DNA of 64,000 nucleotides from assembly GCA_963922205.1 (NCBI GenBank), contig CAWUHX010000159.1, positions 186,001 to 250,000 on the forward strand. Reading direction: 5' to 3'. The position numbers and the translations under genes are program-made. Source of the DNA: Romanomermis culicivorax. Taxonomy: Eukaryota > Nematoda > Enoplea > Mermithida > Mermithidae. Under the pieces are notes generated by a model. That model was not told where the DNA came from, searched no databases, and was given only the letters and a program-made list of their open reading frames with translations. Below are positions 33,891 to 43,905 of this stretch, piece by piece. Position 1 is the stretch's first letter, and every line of letters begins with the position of its first letter.

Positions 33891-35395
33891 AAGAGACTGG
33901 CAGGCGGAATGAGGGGGACAATGTCCCCAGGGAGTTCATGGAAATCTTTTCCATGGAAACCGTCAATTGGTCCCACAACTTAGGACAAATGATACAAAAA
34001 ATAGCGCGAGTGTAAGCAGAAGTGTTATGTCAGTGTCAGAACAGGGTTCTGAATAGGTATATGTTCCAGGTGAGAATTGCAAAGTGCTCAAGGGAGCCAA
34101 CAGTTTACAAAAGCCGGCAACCCCAGGCACCCCCGCAAGCAGGAGGTGGACGACCCCCTTTCATGCCTTGATAGACGTTAAGATCAAGGCTGCATTAGAA
34201 GGCCTAGGTCAAGGGCTGTGTATAAGTCCAGCAAAAGATGATCCGAGCATCTCCAGAGCATCCTCGACAGCTTGGGGATAGAGATCAGGACAGGAGGATG
34301 AGCATCGACAGAGTAGGGGCCAGGGAGCAGCCAAAGCATCTAAACATAGGCTTGATAGATGGAGCACATTGGTGCTCCTTCATAGTTTTTATTTTTTGGT
34401 TTTTATTGTCGGTTAAAACAACAAACGGTGTTACTGCCTATGTCTTATTCTTGCTTAGAAAGGGAAAATGATGGAACATGGACCATCACTGTTCACCCTG
34501 GATAGAGTGGAGAGATGTTTTTTTTGAACTAGTTTGCATGATAAATATGCAAACAGGTCTGGACATAACATGTTGGGTTTTTTTTCTAAGTTCAGACTGA
34601 GAGCTACTGCAGACAGTGGCAGTACTAGTACCTTGAGTAAGTCAGCTCATAGGTGAGACCAGAAGTAAGCATCACCTGCCCGTCAGTGCACAAGTAGCTC
34701 ACCGAGAAAGCACACCAGCAAGGCACAGAGGGTGCTGTCCAGTGTGAGAATCGGACAAGGCAGAACAGTCTGAATATTCACTTGAGAAAGGTGCAATGTT
34801 GTGGCCTATATATGTGAAAATAACCCAGAGCTCATATCTATTTATAGGGTGTAAAATAGGGGCAACGTGGTACATATCAGTGTCACACTAGCAGTGTCAG
34901 TCAGTGTGTCTTTAGATATCAGAATCAAGTTATTTTAATAATAATGCTGCTGGAGAACTCTAAAGATCAGAGATGGAAAACTGTCTAAAAGAACACCATG
35001 GAGGTGAGAGTTGCACTGGTAAATTGTGGGGGTAAGAATGTACACTCAAACTTCTCTTTTACGACAAGAGGCAGAAGCCAGTCAAGCACTCTGCTGAATG
35101 GCAAGGAAGGAGAAGGGAAGGAATGCTCAGGAGAAGACAGGGGAGCTATGGCCCTAGGAGTAAAAACTGAAAAGCATAGCACACTGGTCACTGGGCCAGC
35201 TCGCAATGGAAGAAGCCAGGAAAGCAGGGTGATGCAAACTCCCCCAGGCCTGAGGCTTGCCCCACACTCTAGGGTAGTGGAAACTGCTCTCTCAGATTCC
35301 AAGGTTTTACCACTCTCTGAGACCAGCAACGAGTGGATGGACTATGGTGGTGGGAACACACCTTCAGTAAGGTCTCTCATGCCATGCACATAAAA
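33891..35395 (+). other. GC-richer island with TATA-like boxes, possibly an element promoter or 5' region
   Basis: Base composition shifts abruptly near 33891 and returns to AT-rich near 35395. The segment holds 'tatatatg' at about 34808 and 'tatttatag' near 34840, then a 131-codon frame at 34998-35393 that starts with ATG. That frame is Ser/Gly/Arg-rich without a known domain, and an overlapping minus-strand frame (34985-35329) is equally open, so neither is a safe gene. The shape would fit the 5' part of a retroelement or a CpG-type promoter, but no adjoining retroelement was found. Confidence 0.35.
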
Positions 35396-36773
35396 TTCAT
35401 TTGTCATTCTTTTATTATTTGTCGGCTTTCATTTTCTATAAAATAGTATGTTATACTAAAAAATATATTCAGTAGTCATTTTTCAAGATGATCTCAAAAA
35501 TTTCTATCCTAATATTTTTTCTAGAATTAGCATATTAAATGTTTATGCAAAAATTCAATTAAAATATTATGAAACAACTGTGAGTCAATTTCACTCACAG
35601 TCAAATTTGCATATTCCATGTGATATATTTCATTATAACAATAACAAATACTAGAAAGCATTGTTTTATTGTTATGTAAACAGTTTGAAAGTATTTGAAT
35701 CACTCTGACAATTGGAAACATAGAAAAACGCAGAAGTGAGCACATTTGACTTACAGTAGGAGTGCTATTGTTAAAGTAAGATAACCAGTCCATCACACAA
35801 AGGACTCACTGATCATAATGAGACAAACTTGATTTCTCCATGTATTTTGTCCAATTTTGTATTTTCCAGACTCCCAATTGCCGATCTTGTCAAAAAACTT
35901 TTGCTGAGAAGCAGTGAGGGTTGATTGGCCAATGTAATAGAAATTGAGCTCAAGGAAACCATAACGTTTCGAATCTTCTCCACTGATTGGCTATTCAATG
36001 AAGTGTGTCTCTTCTGGCAACTTTTGGCCTTTCTAGAGTCGCATCAGAGGACCAAGTTGTTTGTACAACTCCAGATTATGGTCTTGCCTTTTAATATGCA
36101 TGTAGATGCGATGGACCATTTCTCCTCAATGAAGGCATTTTTGGAAACAATGCCTTGATTGCTTTTGCTTTTTTTTAAATTTCAGGTTGTTTACCCATTG
36201 CAACAATTACAGTATCTATCCTTCCCTGTATATTAGAAATGTCGGATTTTTCATTATCACTTAGGTGATAATTAGGATCAAGTTCCTCACTGAAAATTTT
36301 AAAAATCCCAATAGATAAAAGTTTTATTTTCTAGAATCTTACTTGTCTGAAGGAATCTGAGGTGGAGTATTTTCTCCAGTTCAAAAGTTCTTCCATTATA
36401 GGAAGTCCCATCATTTAGTTTATTTGTTGCCTTAAATTCAGAAGGATGGAAAAAACCTCTCTACAGGTTCCAAAATGTACCTTCCATGATTTTTCTTGTT
36501 GTCTCCTCCTTCTGAGGAAGTGTTAACCAGCTTTGGAATTTTGGATAATTTGGACTTTTTTGCTGAGAAAAATTGAAAAAACTCCATTAGTTGGAGTATG
36601 TTTGATTTCATAGCTGACCACTGGGTCTACTCTTTTGACTATTTACCCCAATATAACTACTATGTGTCATAATATCAAGTCAAGGGGCAATGACACATAA
36701 CTGAGCCACCTAGTTTAACTTAATACTCTGACACTTTTCAACCTCATATGATTTGATACTCTGATAAAATCAA
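35396..36773. other. AT-rich sequence without supported genes
   Basis: No convincing exon, repeat or structural element was found. The frames 35813-35998 and 35925-36158 overlap on opposite strands. The second starts with an ATG and has normal composition but no splice or homology support. Confidence 0.4.
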
Positions 36774-36982
36774 CATATCTGTACTTGGGGGAGTTGGGGG
36801 TACCCCCCCCCCCCAACTTGACCAAGCATACACCCAACCCCCTCTCCCAGTTTGGAAAAAACTAAAAAAATTTGCAAGAAGTGTATGTTTCTTGAGGAAA
36901 ATTTCGACTTTTTTCGACCCCCCCCCCCCCCAAATTTCGGATTTACCCCTCCCCCCAACTGGTCCAACCTCTTAAAGGTATG
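36774..36982. mobile_element. Third C-rich MITE of the CATACCTGTA family
   Basis: It starts CATATCTGTACTTGGGGG and ends CTTAAAGGTATG, with the same inner order as the 13164 element: G-run, 'caacttgaccaagc', 'agtttggaaaaaactaaaaaaatt', C-run, 'ccaactggtcc'. The terminal repeats carry two or three changes. Confidence 0.6.
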
Positions 36983-36989
36983 ATAATCT

Positions 36990-38215
36990 ATAAAATAATA
37001 GATGACGCATGCACACAGTGATAAATTATGAAATGGTCGAGTTTTGAAATTTATAATTTTTGCACAAAACATCTGATCTAGTTGAACAATACAAGATATT
37101 CTTAACACTTTTCATTTCTAAAAACCAGAAGTATGAAATTCCTGTTTCAGTACTTTTGTTCAGAAATTCATAAAACGTAAAATACCAAACAGCAAACAAA
37201 ATAATATCATTAACACACACAACATAATCGAAATTGAAGGTTGTGTTATCAAAAAAATCACCTTCCCAGAAAAAATTTGCAAATTTATCAACTATGAATT
37301 TATTAAAAATTCAAGTGGCTTGAGTTTTAAAAATTTACAAAGAAAGCATTCAAAATGGTAAATTTCTCATTCAATTAATGAAAATTACTGCTCCATATAA
37401 CATTCAAAAAATGCAAGTATAGATACCAAGAAAATTTTGAAACATTCCTAAAACTGTGGTCAGATATAACAAAATGCACAAAACATTGAATACTAATGAT
37501 CAAAACAACATTTTTCACACATGCACAAACACACTCAATATAGTTTAAATTAACAATTGAAGAACTAATAAAAAGAATGCTAGATATCAGTGGTGTTTTA
37601 GGAAGAATCAGCTAATGGATCAACTACAAATGATTCAAGTCAAATCACACAAATTTCAGAATTTACAAAAAAAACATTCAATAAAGTAAGTCTTTCAATA
37701 AATAAATGTACATAGATTTCTTCATATAAAAGTTTTGAAAAGTGAGAAATCCTCGAAAAATTTCAATGATTATAGAAGAATAGAAAAATTACAGATTTCC
37801 AATACACTATGTTTAGATGATTAGAAAATCAAAAATCATTCAAAATTGTGAGGACTAAAGTGAAAAGATCATTCAGAATCACATGATACCTCAAACAATC
37901 AGTCGAGTAACCGAATCTATGAACGCTAGAGATCAGTCGTGTCCTCAAAAATAAAGTTCATCGTACCTGTCTGCTTGGAGAAGGTGAATGAAACACAAAT
38001 TTTTGGTTCTGACCTGACTAAAAGTTGAAACCTTGAAATTAAGGGTTCATAAACTCCCTAAGTTAATTTTATCTATCCTCCTATCACTAATATATCTTCC
38101 AAAAACCTTCTTTCCCTATTAATTCTACCCTGCTGAATTAAAAAATGACAATAGATTTTTGAATGAACAAAACAGTTCTACTGTTGTGGTAATTCAAGAT
38201 TTACTATGTAGGTTT
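36990..38215 (-). repeat. Interspersed repeat family, copy in minus orientation
   Basis: The reverse complement of this stretch matches 45440-46490 and 58390-59340. Landmarks are 'gtttcattcnctttctccaagcagagatgcagggtgaactttatttttgaggacatgactg', 'ctagcattcagagattcagttactc' and 'tcaactggatcagatgtttt'. The full-length unit is about 1.2 kb, with no shared coding frame and no clear terminal repeat. Confidence 0.75.
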
Positions 38216-38295
38216 TAAAGACAACATTGCCACGTATATAAGATCAAATTATGCTGTATCCAAAAATTACACTTTGTGTTCAAATTTTTGTTCAG

Positions 38296-38642
38296 CTCTT
38301 CCGAAATTCATCCGCTGGCTTGTCTGGAAGACCGACTTCAACGAAGCCCAGTTGATGACAACTTTTGCCATGCTAAATGTGTTGGAGACCAAACTGGGCA
38401 AGTGGTGCTCATGAGAATGTTAACTGGGGGAACATATAGAATTGTAGGGATGATTTCGATGGTGACAAAGTCATGTCATTTCTTTCTCCACATTGTTGAT
38501 GACATTACTTTGTAACCAGCATTACACAGGGCTAATAGCTTGAAACTTTTTCTTGTTCAGATTGCATCATGTGAAAAAACCGATTTTACCACCTGCATCA
38601 TATATGAATTGTTTACAATTCCGACGCAGCGATAATGAGTGA
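38296..38642 (+). CDS. Two spliced exons of an unknown small gene (38296-38401, 38561-38642)
   Basis: The first exon follows a good acceptor (ttttgttcag) and reads KFIRWLVWKTDFNEAQLMTT... to TKLGK. The donor is AA|gtggtg, phase 2. The second exon follows tcttgttcag and begins with A, which restores the Lys codon, then LHHVKKPILPPASYMNC... to a TGA at 38640-38642. The phase match across a 159-nt intron is good evidence of a real joint. The 5' end is not found. No domain is recognised. Its stop overlaps the start of the next small frame (38635), the first sign of the tight packing seen through 41353. Confidence 0.5.
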
Positions 38643-38715
38643 CAAATTCATTCAAATTTGTCACAAAGCATCAGATTTTTTGAAAAATGATTACACCTTC
38701 GTTCTAGATATATAA
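38635..38715 (+). CDS. 26-codon frame overlapping the preceding stop
   Basis: ATG at 38635 overlaps the TGA of the upstream exon (AATGAGTGA). The frame reads MSDKFIQICHKASDFLKND... and stops at 38715. A further coding-like stretch in another frame (IIRLLFSKAARPEIIYEARM, 38712-38794) ends at a donor gcaa|gtaagg, so this may be a first exon with an unresolved splice. Evidence is compositional only. Confidence 0.3.
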   Translation: MSDKFIQICHKASDFLKNDYTFVLDI

Positions 38716-38825
38716 TCATTCGACTGCTGTTTTCGAAAGCAGCAAGGCCAGAAATAATTTATGAGGCCAGAATGGTGAACTTGCATTTCTGCAAGTAAGG
38801 GAATGAAGTTTACCATTTAATAAAA

Positions 38826-39029
38826 GTGCTCCATGCTAAAAATGGCCAGATTAATGCAATGGTAGTGTCATTGGATGACTATTCCATGTTCTGGGATTAC
38901 CAAGAAGTGGGCAGGGTTGTCACATTAGAGAATGGAAACATTGACAATCGCCAGTATATGTTAGTTTCGTTTGTGCATCGACTAACTCACCGTATTAGCC
39001 AAAACTTAGAAAAAAATCATGGTAAATAA
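38826..39029 (+). CDS. Exon-like frame of unknown gene
   Basis: About 68 codons of clean protein composition (NAMVVSLDDYSMFWDYQEVG, DNRQYMLVSFVHRLTHRISQ) run to a TAA at 39029. A donor-like CATG|gtaaat at 39022 would leave phase 1, which does not fit the acceptor of the exon at 39195, so this is better read as a terminal exon. The frame's first codon here is GTG; the true 5' boundary is unknown. No family is recognised. Confidence 0.4.
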   Translation: MLHAKNGQINAMVVSLDDYSMFWDYQEVGRVVTLENGNIDNRQYMLVSFVHRLTHRISQNLEKNHGK

Positions 39030-39194
39030 AAATGAATGTCCCCCTCGACAATATGTATGAGTATGCGGGCAATTAATCTAATAAGAGTCTCATTACAAAG
39101 TGTCGGCCTGCATTCTTGTGCATATTCCAAGGGTTCTAATAAAAAATTTTTATCTAAAACTTGATTAAACCTATAGTAATTCTCTGCTCTCTAG

Positions 39195-40029
39195 GTTTCT
39201 AGTGGCATCAAGCCTTTGCTCGCCTACAAAGTACACCGAGCTAGTTGTACCAGCTCATGCATGGAATTTTTCAATTGCTTTTCGGTAGCAGAAAGCAGTG
39301 ATGCCCAACTGGGCTCCTTGGTGCTCGGCCACTCAAATATGACATCTTTGAAAGAATATGATAGGTAGTTTGTCATTGTTGTAATGAGCACTCATTCATC
39401 TTGCCTTCAAGCAAGTTGGCATCTTTCTCAAATTATCAAACTTGACATTTGAATTCAACTATTATGTGATTTTCTAAAATAATAAGTTGTCAAGTTTAGC
39501 TCAAAGAGCCAACCTGCTTTGGTGGCATAGACAAATGAGTACTCATGTACAGGTTTAAACCTTTTGAAATTGAACTTTCAGACACTATAATGATGAAGCC
39601 TCAGTTGAGTTGTACCTTCGATTGCGAAGAATAGAAGAAAAGGATGAGAAGCTGCTTCTCGAAATATCTGATGGCTTGGAAGTCGGTTTAGAAACCAAAA
39701 AATCTACTGAAAAGGTAGAAACTCTTGAGCAACAAATTATTGCTGAGCCCCAGATTTCAACCGAAAAGAGTGCTTTTGGTTCAAAAATTATTTTAGGAAA
39801 TCATCAAACGCCTTTCAAGTCATTCTTTGTCTCCCTAACCCCAGAACCAGCTGACGGAGATGAATGGGATCAGTCCAAAGACTACAAAAAAGAGAAACTG
39901 GGGAGACCAGGTAGTGACTATAGCTATGGCTGGAAGTTTTACATCAAATCATATTTAATGCACAAATCCGACGGCACAAAATTGCCATTGGGGCATGAGG
40001 ATATGGACCTTTTTATACCTGTAAAATAA
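39195..40029 (+). CDS. Two-exon gene of unknown family (39195-39364, 39582-40029)
   Basis: Exon a follows tctctag and runs to GATAG|gtagtt in phase 2. Exon b follows actttcag and its first base completes an Arg codon, giving EYDR-HYNDEASVELYLRLR across the joint. Exon b then encodes a helical, charged segment (RRIEEKDEKLLLEISDGLEV), an acidic linker and a conserved-looking C-terminal part with TPEPADGDEWDQ, YSYGWKFYIKSYLMH and a final DLFIPVK. The intron is 217 nt. The start is not found, so the gene is 5' partial. It ends only 55 bases before the ATG of the next gene. I see no signal peptide or membrane segment and recognise no domain. Confidence 0.55.
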
Positions 40030-40084
40030 CTTTTTTCTCTTTGGCTACAAATATAAAATGTTATAATTCCTGAAAAAAATCTTG

Positions 40085-40716
40085 ATGGAAAACAGGGAGC
40101 CCCAAGCTCTTAACAAATTGCCCCACAAAGTTTACAACATGATTGAGCAATACTTTTCAGCAATGCAATACGTTGCTCAGATGTGCTTTTGCAAAAAGAA
40201 AAAAATGGTAAAATTTGAATCGGACAGTGACCTCGAAGGTCATTTACAAGAAGTGGCGCATATTCTCAACATTATGTTGATGAAACAGCAGAAGAATCAA
40301 ATAGCATTGTTTAAATCACCTGCATTAAAGGTTTGAAAATAAAGAAAAAAGAAATTAGCATTAACTCAAAGCTTGAATTTATTTTCAGGTTGACACCATG
40401 CAAGTGCAAGTTTCAAATATAAACAAGAATAAGGTTTGTACTGTAAATAAATGTAAAAACATAGAATAACCAATAGAACTTACATAATTGCAGGTTTCAG
40501 AGATGAATAAACCATCAACATCTAGGGCTATGCCCACAAACAAGCCTGTTTCACCATCCAAGGTAAACTCTCTTATCCCTCAATGAGCATATAAACTTTG
40601 TTCAAATCCATTGCTATATATTTAAGCAGGCTGCTGCAATTGCAGAAGCAGAAAGGATCCACCAGCTAAACAAGGACAAGTTGTTTCATTCTAAGCTTAA
40701 AAAATCATTGTTGTAA
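40085..40716 (+). CDS. Complete four-exon small gene, 148 aa, unknown family
   Basis: The exons are 40085-40330, 40389-40433, 40494-40562 and 40630-40716. Introns of 58, 60 and 67 nt all start gt and end cag, and every joint is phase 0. The product starts MENREPQALNKLPHKVYNMI, has a KKKK cluster near residue 38, a helical middle, a Ser/Thr/Pro-rich third exon and a basic C-terminal helix ending KLKKSLL. AATAAA lies 15 bases after the stop. The concordant phases make this one of the best gene models in the window. The codon before the ATG is TTG in frame, so I start at the ATG. No signal peptide or known domain is visible. It lies 55 bases downstream of the previous gene. Confidence 0.65.
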
Positions 40717-40730
40717 TATTTTTCAAATCA

Positions 40731-40736
40731 AATAAA
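40731..40736 (+). promoter_or_regulatory. Polyadenylation signal of the 148-aa gene
   Basis: AATAAA sits 15 bases after the stop of the four-exon gene and about 130 bases before the next start codon. Confidence 0.55.
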
Positions 40737-40865
40737 TTTTTTATCAGAGTGTCTTGCTTGAATTGCATCTAAAAGTTTTAGGACTCTATTTTCTATTGTC
40801 AAAAAAAAATTTGAAAAATATTTCCTTGCTTTTTTCACAGAATACTTTAGGTCAAAGCAGTCAAT

Positions 40866-41353
40866 ATGGTCGGCCTAATAGAGGAGGAGCGTCAAATCAT
40901 CCGTGAAACTGTTCAGATGATTCTGGAGTTTCATTTGGGAGCTGAGGTAAATTGTTAGTCTATATGAAAGGATGTGTATAGTATATTTATGTCGCAATTG
41001 TTTCACTTAGGTGAGAGTCAGTGAATTTGTCACCCCGGCCAACAATTATTTGATGGAAAACTATGGGTGGATACTTAGCTCGAAAGCACTTAGTCAGGGG
41101 GCTCGTTCCTTTTTCCACAATACAAGGGACCAGGCTTGTGTTCATCGAAGCTTGCCCAATGTTCAGTTCCCAGCACAGGTACAGAACCATAAAAAATGCA
41201 AATCATTTATATATATATATATATATATACCTTGCTCTTAGTAACTTTGCTTTACAGATGGAACAAAATGCCCAAGAAACTGATGAAATTGAGCTGCCTG
41301 TCAGCAACAATGAGGAAGTGGTATACCATGGTGATATTGAATTGCCTATTTGA
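40866..41353 (+). CDS. Complete three-exon small gene, 114 aa, unknown family
   Basis: The exons are 40866-40946, 41011-41178 and 41258-41353, all joined in phase 0 by introns of 64 and 79 nt with gt/ag borders. The second intron contains a (TA)n run. The product begins MVGLIEEERQIIRETVQMIL, an amphipathic helix, continues with RVSEFVTPANNYLMENYGWI, and ends in an acidic tail (QETDEIELPVSNNEE). An acceptor-like tttttcacag lies 15 bases before the ATG, so a 5' leader may be spliced on. An alternative donor at GTG|gtatac (41320) could join to 41491-41568 in phase 0. No family is recognised. Confidence 0.6.
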
Positions 41354-41490
41354 TTTTTTGCCCTTTTCTAAATCTAATAAAAAATTCCATAGTAGTGTGC
41401 AACTTCTTCAGATCATGTGTGTGTAGATATTCTGAAATTATTTTTCCTCCAAAGTCAACATATTTGAAATGTAAATAACATATTTTTCAG

Positions 41491-41568
41491 GTTCATAATT
41501 ATCTATATGCATTGTCCTTGCGATCAAGAATATCCATGAATTTGAAAGCCTTTCAACTGCTCCATTAA
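41491..41568 (+). CDS. Possible alternative 3' exon
   Basis: After tatttttcag the frame encodes VHNYLYALSLRSRISMNLKA... for 25 codons to TAA. It would join in phase to the internal donor of the preceding gene at 41319/41320. A further short exon-like piece follows ttctattgcag at about 41797 (VVEDDETNFFFWACV-stop). These could be alternative ends or decayed exons. Confidence 0.3.
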   Translation, partial: VHNYLYALSLRSRISMNLKAFQLLH

Positions 41569-42039
41569 AGCTGATATATGGTAGGAATTTGGTACTTTGT
41601 TTCATTTTTACTCAGGTTACTCAATTGGCAACTCAAAATGTTGAAATTTTGTCATTTACTCAAAAAGATCAGTTATTTAAGGCCTTTCAAAGTTGTCACC
41701 TGTAATTACTCAATCTTCATTTAAATCTAAATTTAGGCTCTCAACTTTTTGTAATTGTTGTATCATTTCTATGTCTATAATTTTTTTCTATTGCAGGTTG
41801 TCGAAGATGATGAAACAAACTTTTTTTTCTGGGCATGTGTGTAGCCTCAACAGTTGTTGGTGCCCAGTGAACACTACAGCTTAATTGCAAGATCCAAGCT
41901 TGCTAGTATTCTGTTGTAACTGATACACACTTTTCTTTTTTTCTGGAGGGACACAAGTGATGCAGTGACAACTTGATTTTGAATGGAGATTCTGACACTT
42001 GGTGGCAATGACTGAGATTTAAGACTTAGTGGCAATCAG

Positions 42040-42300
42040 TTAGAGTCAGAAACTTCTAGACCATGAAAACTATCTGTCAGACCATTTCTGAGAGATGGAC
42101 TATCTATCAGAAATGCAAAACTATCTGTCAGACAATTTCTGACAGACAGACTATCCGTCAGAAATGTAAAACTATCTGTCAGACCATTTCTGACAGATAG
42201 ACTATCTGTCGGACAATTTCTGACAGATAGACTATCCATCAGAAAGGTCTCACTATCTGTCAGAATCGCCCTGTCTGTCAGATCAAGCTGAGCTACACTT
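42040..42300. repeat. Minisatellite of self-complementary ctatctgtcaga / tctgacagatag words
   Basis: About ten copies of 'ctatctgtcaga' or its inverse 'tctgacagatag', spaced by roughly 20-25 bases, alternate in orientation, so the strand could form multiple hairpins. A second block of the same words lies at 42975-43110. The open frame across it (42036-42320) is a by-product of the repeat. Confidence 0.75.
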
Positions 42301-42480
42301 GGTAGATGCTTCTGACACAAAGAAATAACACTTCATGGAAACTCCAACAGTTTATAGTGGCATCTACATGAGCTTTCCTAGAGCTTGATGAGAAAAAGTT
42401 CTCTGAGAAACAGGCAATCAGCTCTGGAAAAATGGCTTGGGGTAGAAGTCTTCTGTCTTTGGAAATGGGAAAATACACTA

Positions 42481-42712
42481 GGCTGGTAGGTATTCTATGT
42501 TTCATTTTTCCAAAAGATTTGTTCCATCCCAAGGGGAAAAACTGACTGATGCTTCACTTATAAATTTTCCAATTTTTCAAGTATTGGTTTTTGAATAGTA
42601 GGCTGGTAGGTAGACTATGTTCCATTTTTCCAAAAGATTTGTTCCTTCAAAAGGGGAAAAATTGACTGATGCCTCACTTATAAATTTTCCAATTTTTCAA
42701 GTATTGGTCGTA
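42481..42712 (+). repeat. 120-bp tandem duplication, two copies
   Basis: 'ggctggtaggta...tatgttncatttttccaaaagatttgttcc...aaggggaaaaa.tgactgatgc.tcacttataaattttccaatttttcaagtattgg' begins at 42481 and again at 42601. The copies differ at a few positions. Confidence 0.8.
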
Positions 42713-42974
42713 AGAAGGGGAAAAGCCCCTTCTTGTTCAGTGACTAATACTACAAATTTCAAGGTCCAAAGGGAAGAACAGGTTTTTTTTTTCCCCTGAC
42801 AAATGTTTTTTATTTTCCATTCCAAGGGGAAATATTCAACTGTTGGTTTGGTTGAAAATGCTACAATTTTGAAGTCCAAGGCGTTTTCTCTAGGGAAAAC
42901 TCACCTGCTTTCCCACTGATACTTTTTGGAAAGTGCTTTCAGCTCAGTAAGGTTTGAGGGAACTTGTAGACCAT

Positions 42975-43110
42975 GAAAACTATCTTTCTGACTATTCCTG
43001 ACAGATAGACTATCCATCAGACAGATAGACTATCCATCAGACAGATAGACTATCTGTCAGACAGATAGACCATCTGTCAGAAATGTCTTCCTATCTGTCA
43101 GAACATCCAT
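42975..43110. repeat. Second block of gacagatagactat minisatellite
   Basis: 'gacagatagactatccatca' and 'gacagatagactatctgtca' are repeated head to tail about every 20 bases. Same word family as 42040-42300. Confidence 0.7.
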
Positions 43111-43444
43111 CTATCAGATCAAGCTGAACTGTTTCTTCCTGGCACCATATTCCCTCCTTCTAGCACCAGAGTTGAATGTTGAAGGCACAAGAATTGCCCT
43201 TGACTGTGAAATCATGCTGAGCTATTTACTTTCAAGATCTATATTGCCTCTTTTTAGCACCAGATATGAATGCTGCCAGTACATGGGCACCCCTTATGAA
43301 TTCTGCCATTTGAGCAATAACACAATGAATCTACGAAGAAAGTTTCTCACAACCTGACCAGTTTGTGAGCTCTGCCAGTACACAATCATGAAAAATAAAA
43401 ACTTTTCAAAGAGAAAATAAAATGTGGAATTTTTTATGGCAGCA

Positions 43445-43735
43445 TGTCAGAACATGTTGGGCACTTAAGTATGTCAACTACTGTTGGATACCTGTTTATG
43501 TGAAACACTGTTGGACACTCATGTATGTAAAACAATGTTGGACACTTGTGTATGTGAAATACTGTTGGACACTTGTGTTTGTGAAACAAATATCTCACAT
43601 GTTGGAAATACCTCACATGTTGGACACTTTTGTGTACCACACACATGTTGGACACTTGTGTATGTGAAACACTGTTGGGCAGTTATATATGTAAAGTAAT
43701 GTTGGACATGTTAATGTTTGGACACTTGTGTATGT
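43445..43735 (+). repeat. 27-bp minisatellite
   Basis: About ten units of the type 'gttggacacttgtgtatgtgaaacact' occur with length variants. Overlapping frames on both strands (43422-43667, 43434-43655, 43484-43699) are open only because the unit lacks stops. Confidence 0.75.
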
Positions 43736-43905
43736 TAAGTATGCAAAGTTTAAACATTTTGAAATTTAAACTTGAAATTTATTTTTTTTGAATACAGATT
43801 TAAAAAAAATTTTAAAAATTAAAAATAAGATAATGGAAAATAAATGGTGAATAATAACTTTGTAAATTTTCTATCCAACACATTAATACATTTTCTTTTC
43901 ACTAG

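Noticed and set aside
34985..35393. Opposed 114- and 131-codon frames in the GC-rich island
   Set aside because: Both strands are equally open and neither shows a domain, so I report only the island.
42036..42320. 94-codon minus-strand frame with repeated 'LTDSLSVRN'
   Set aside because: Product of the minisatellite unit; no start context or flanking coding sequence.
43422..43699. Overlapping frames on both strands with Cys/His repeats resembling zinc fingers
   Set aside because: Unit length and spacing come from a 27-bp minisatellite; Cys/His order does not fit zinc fingers.
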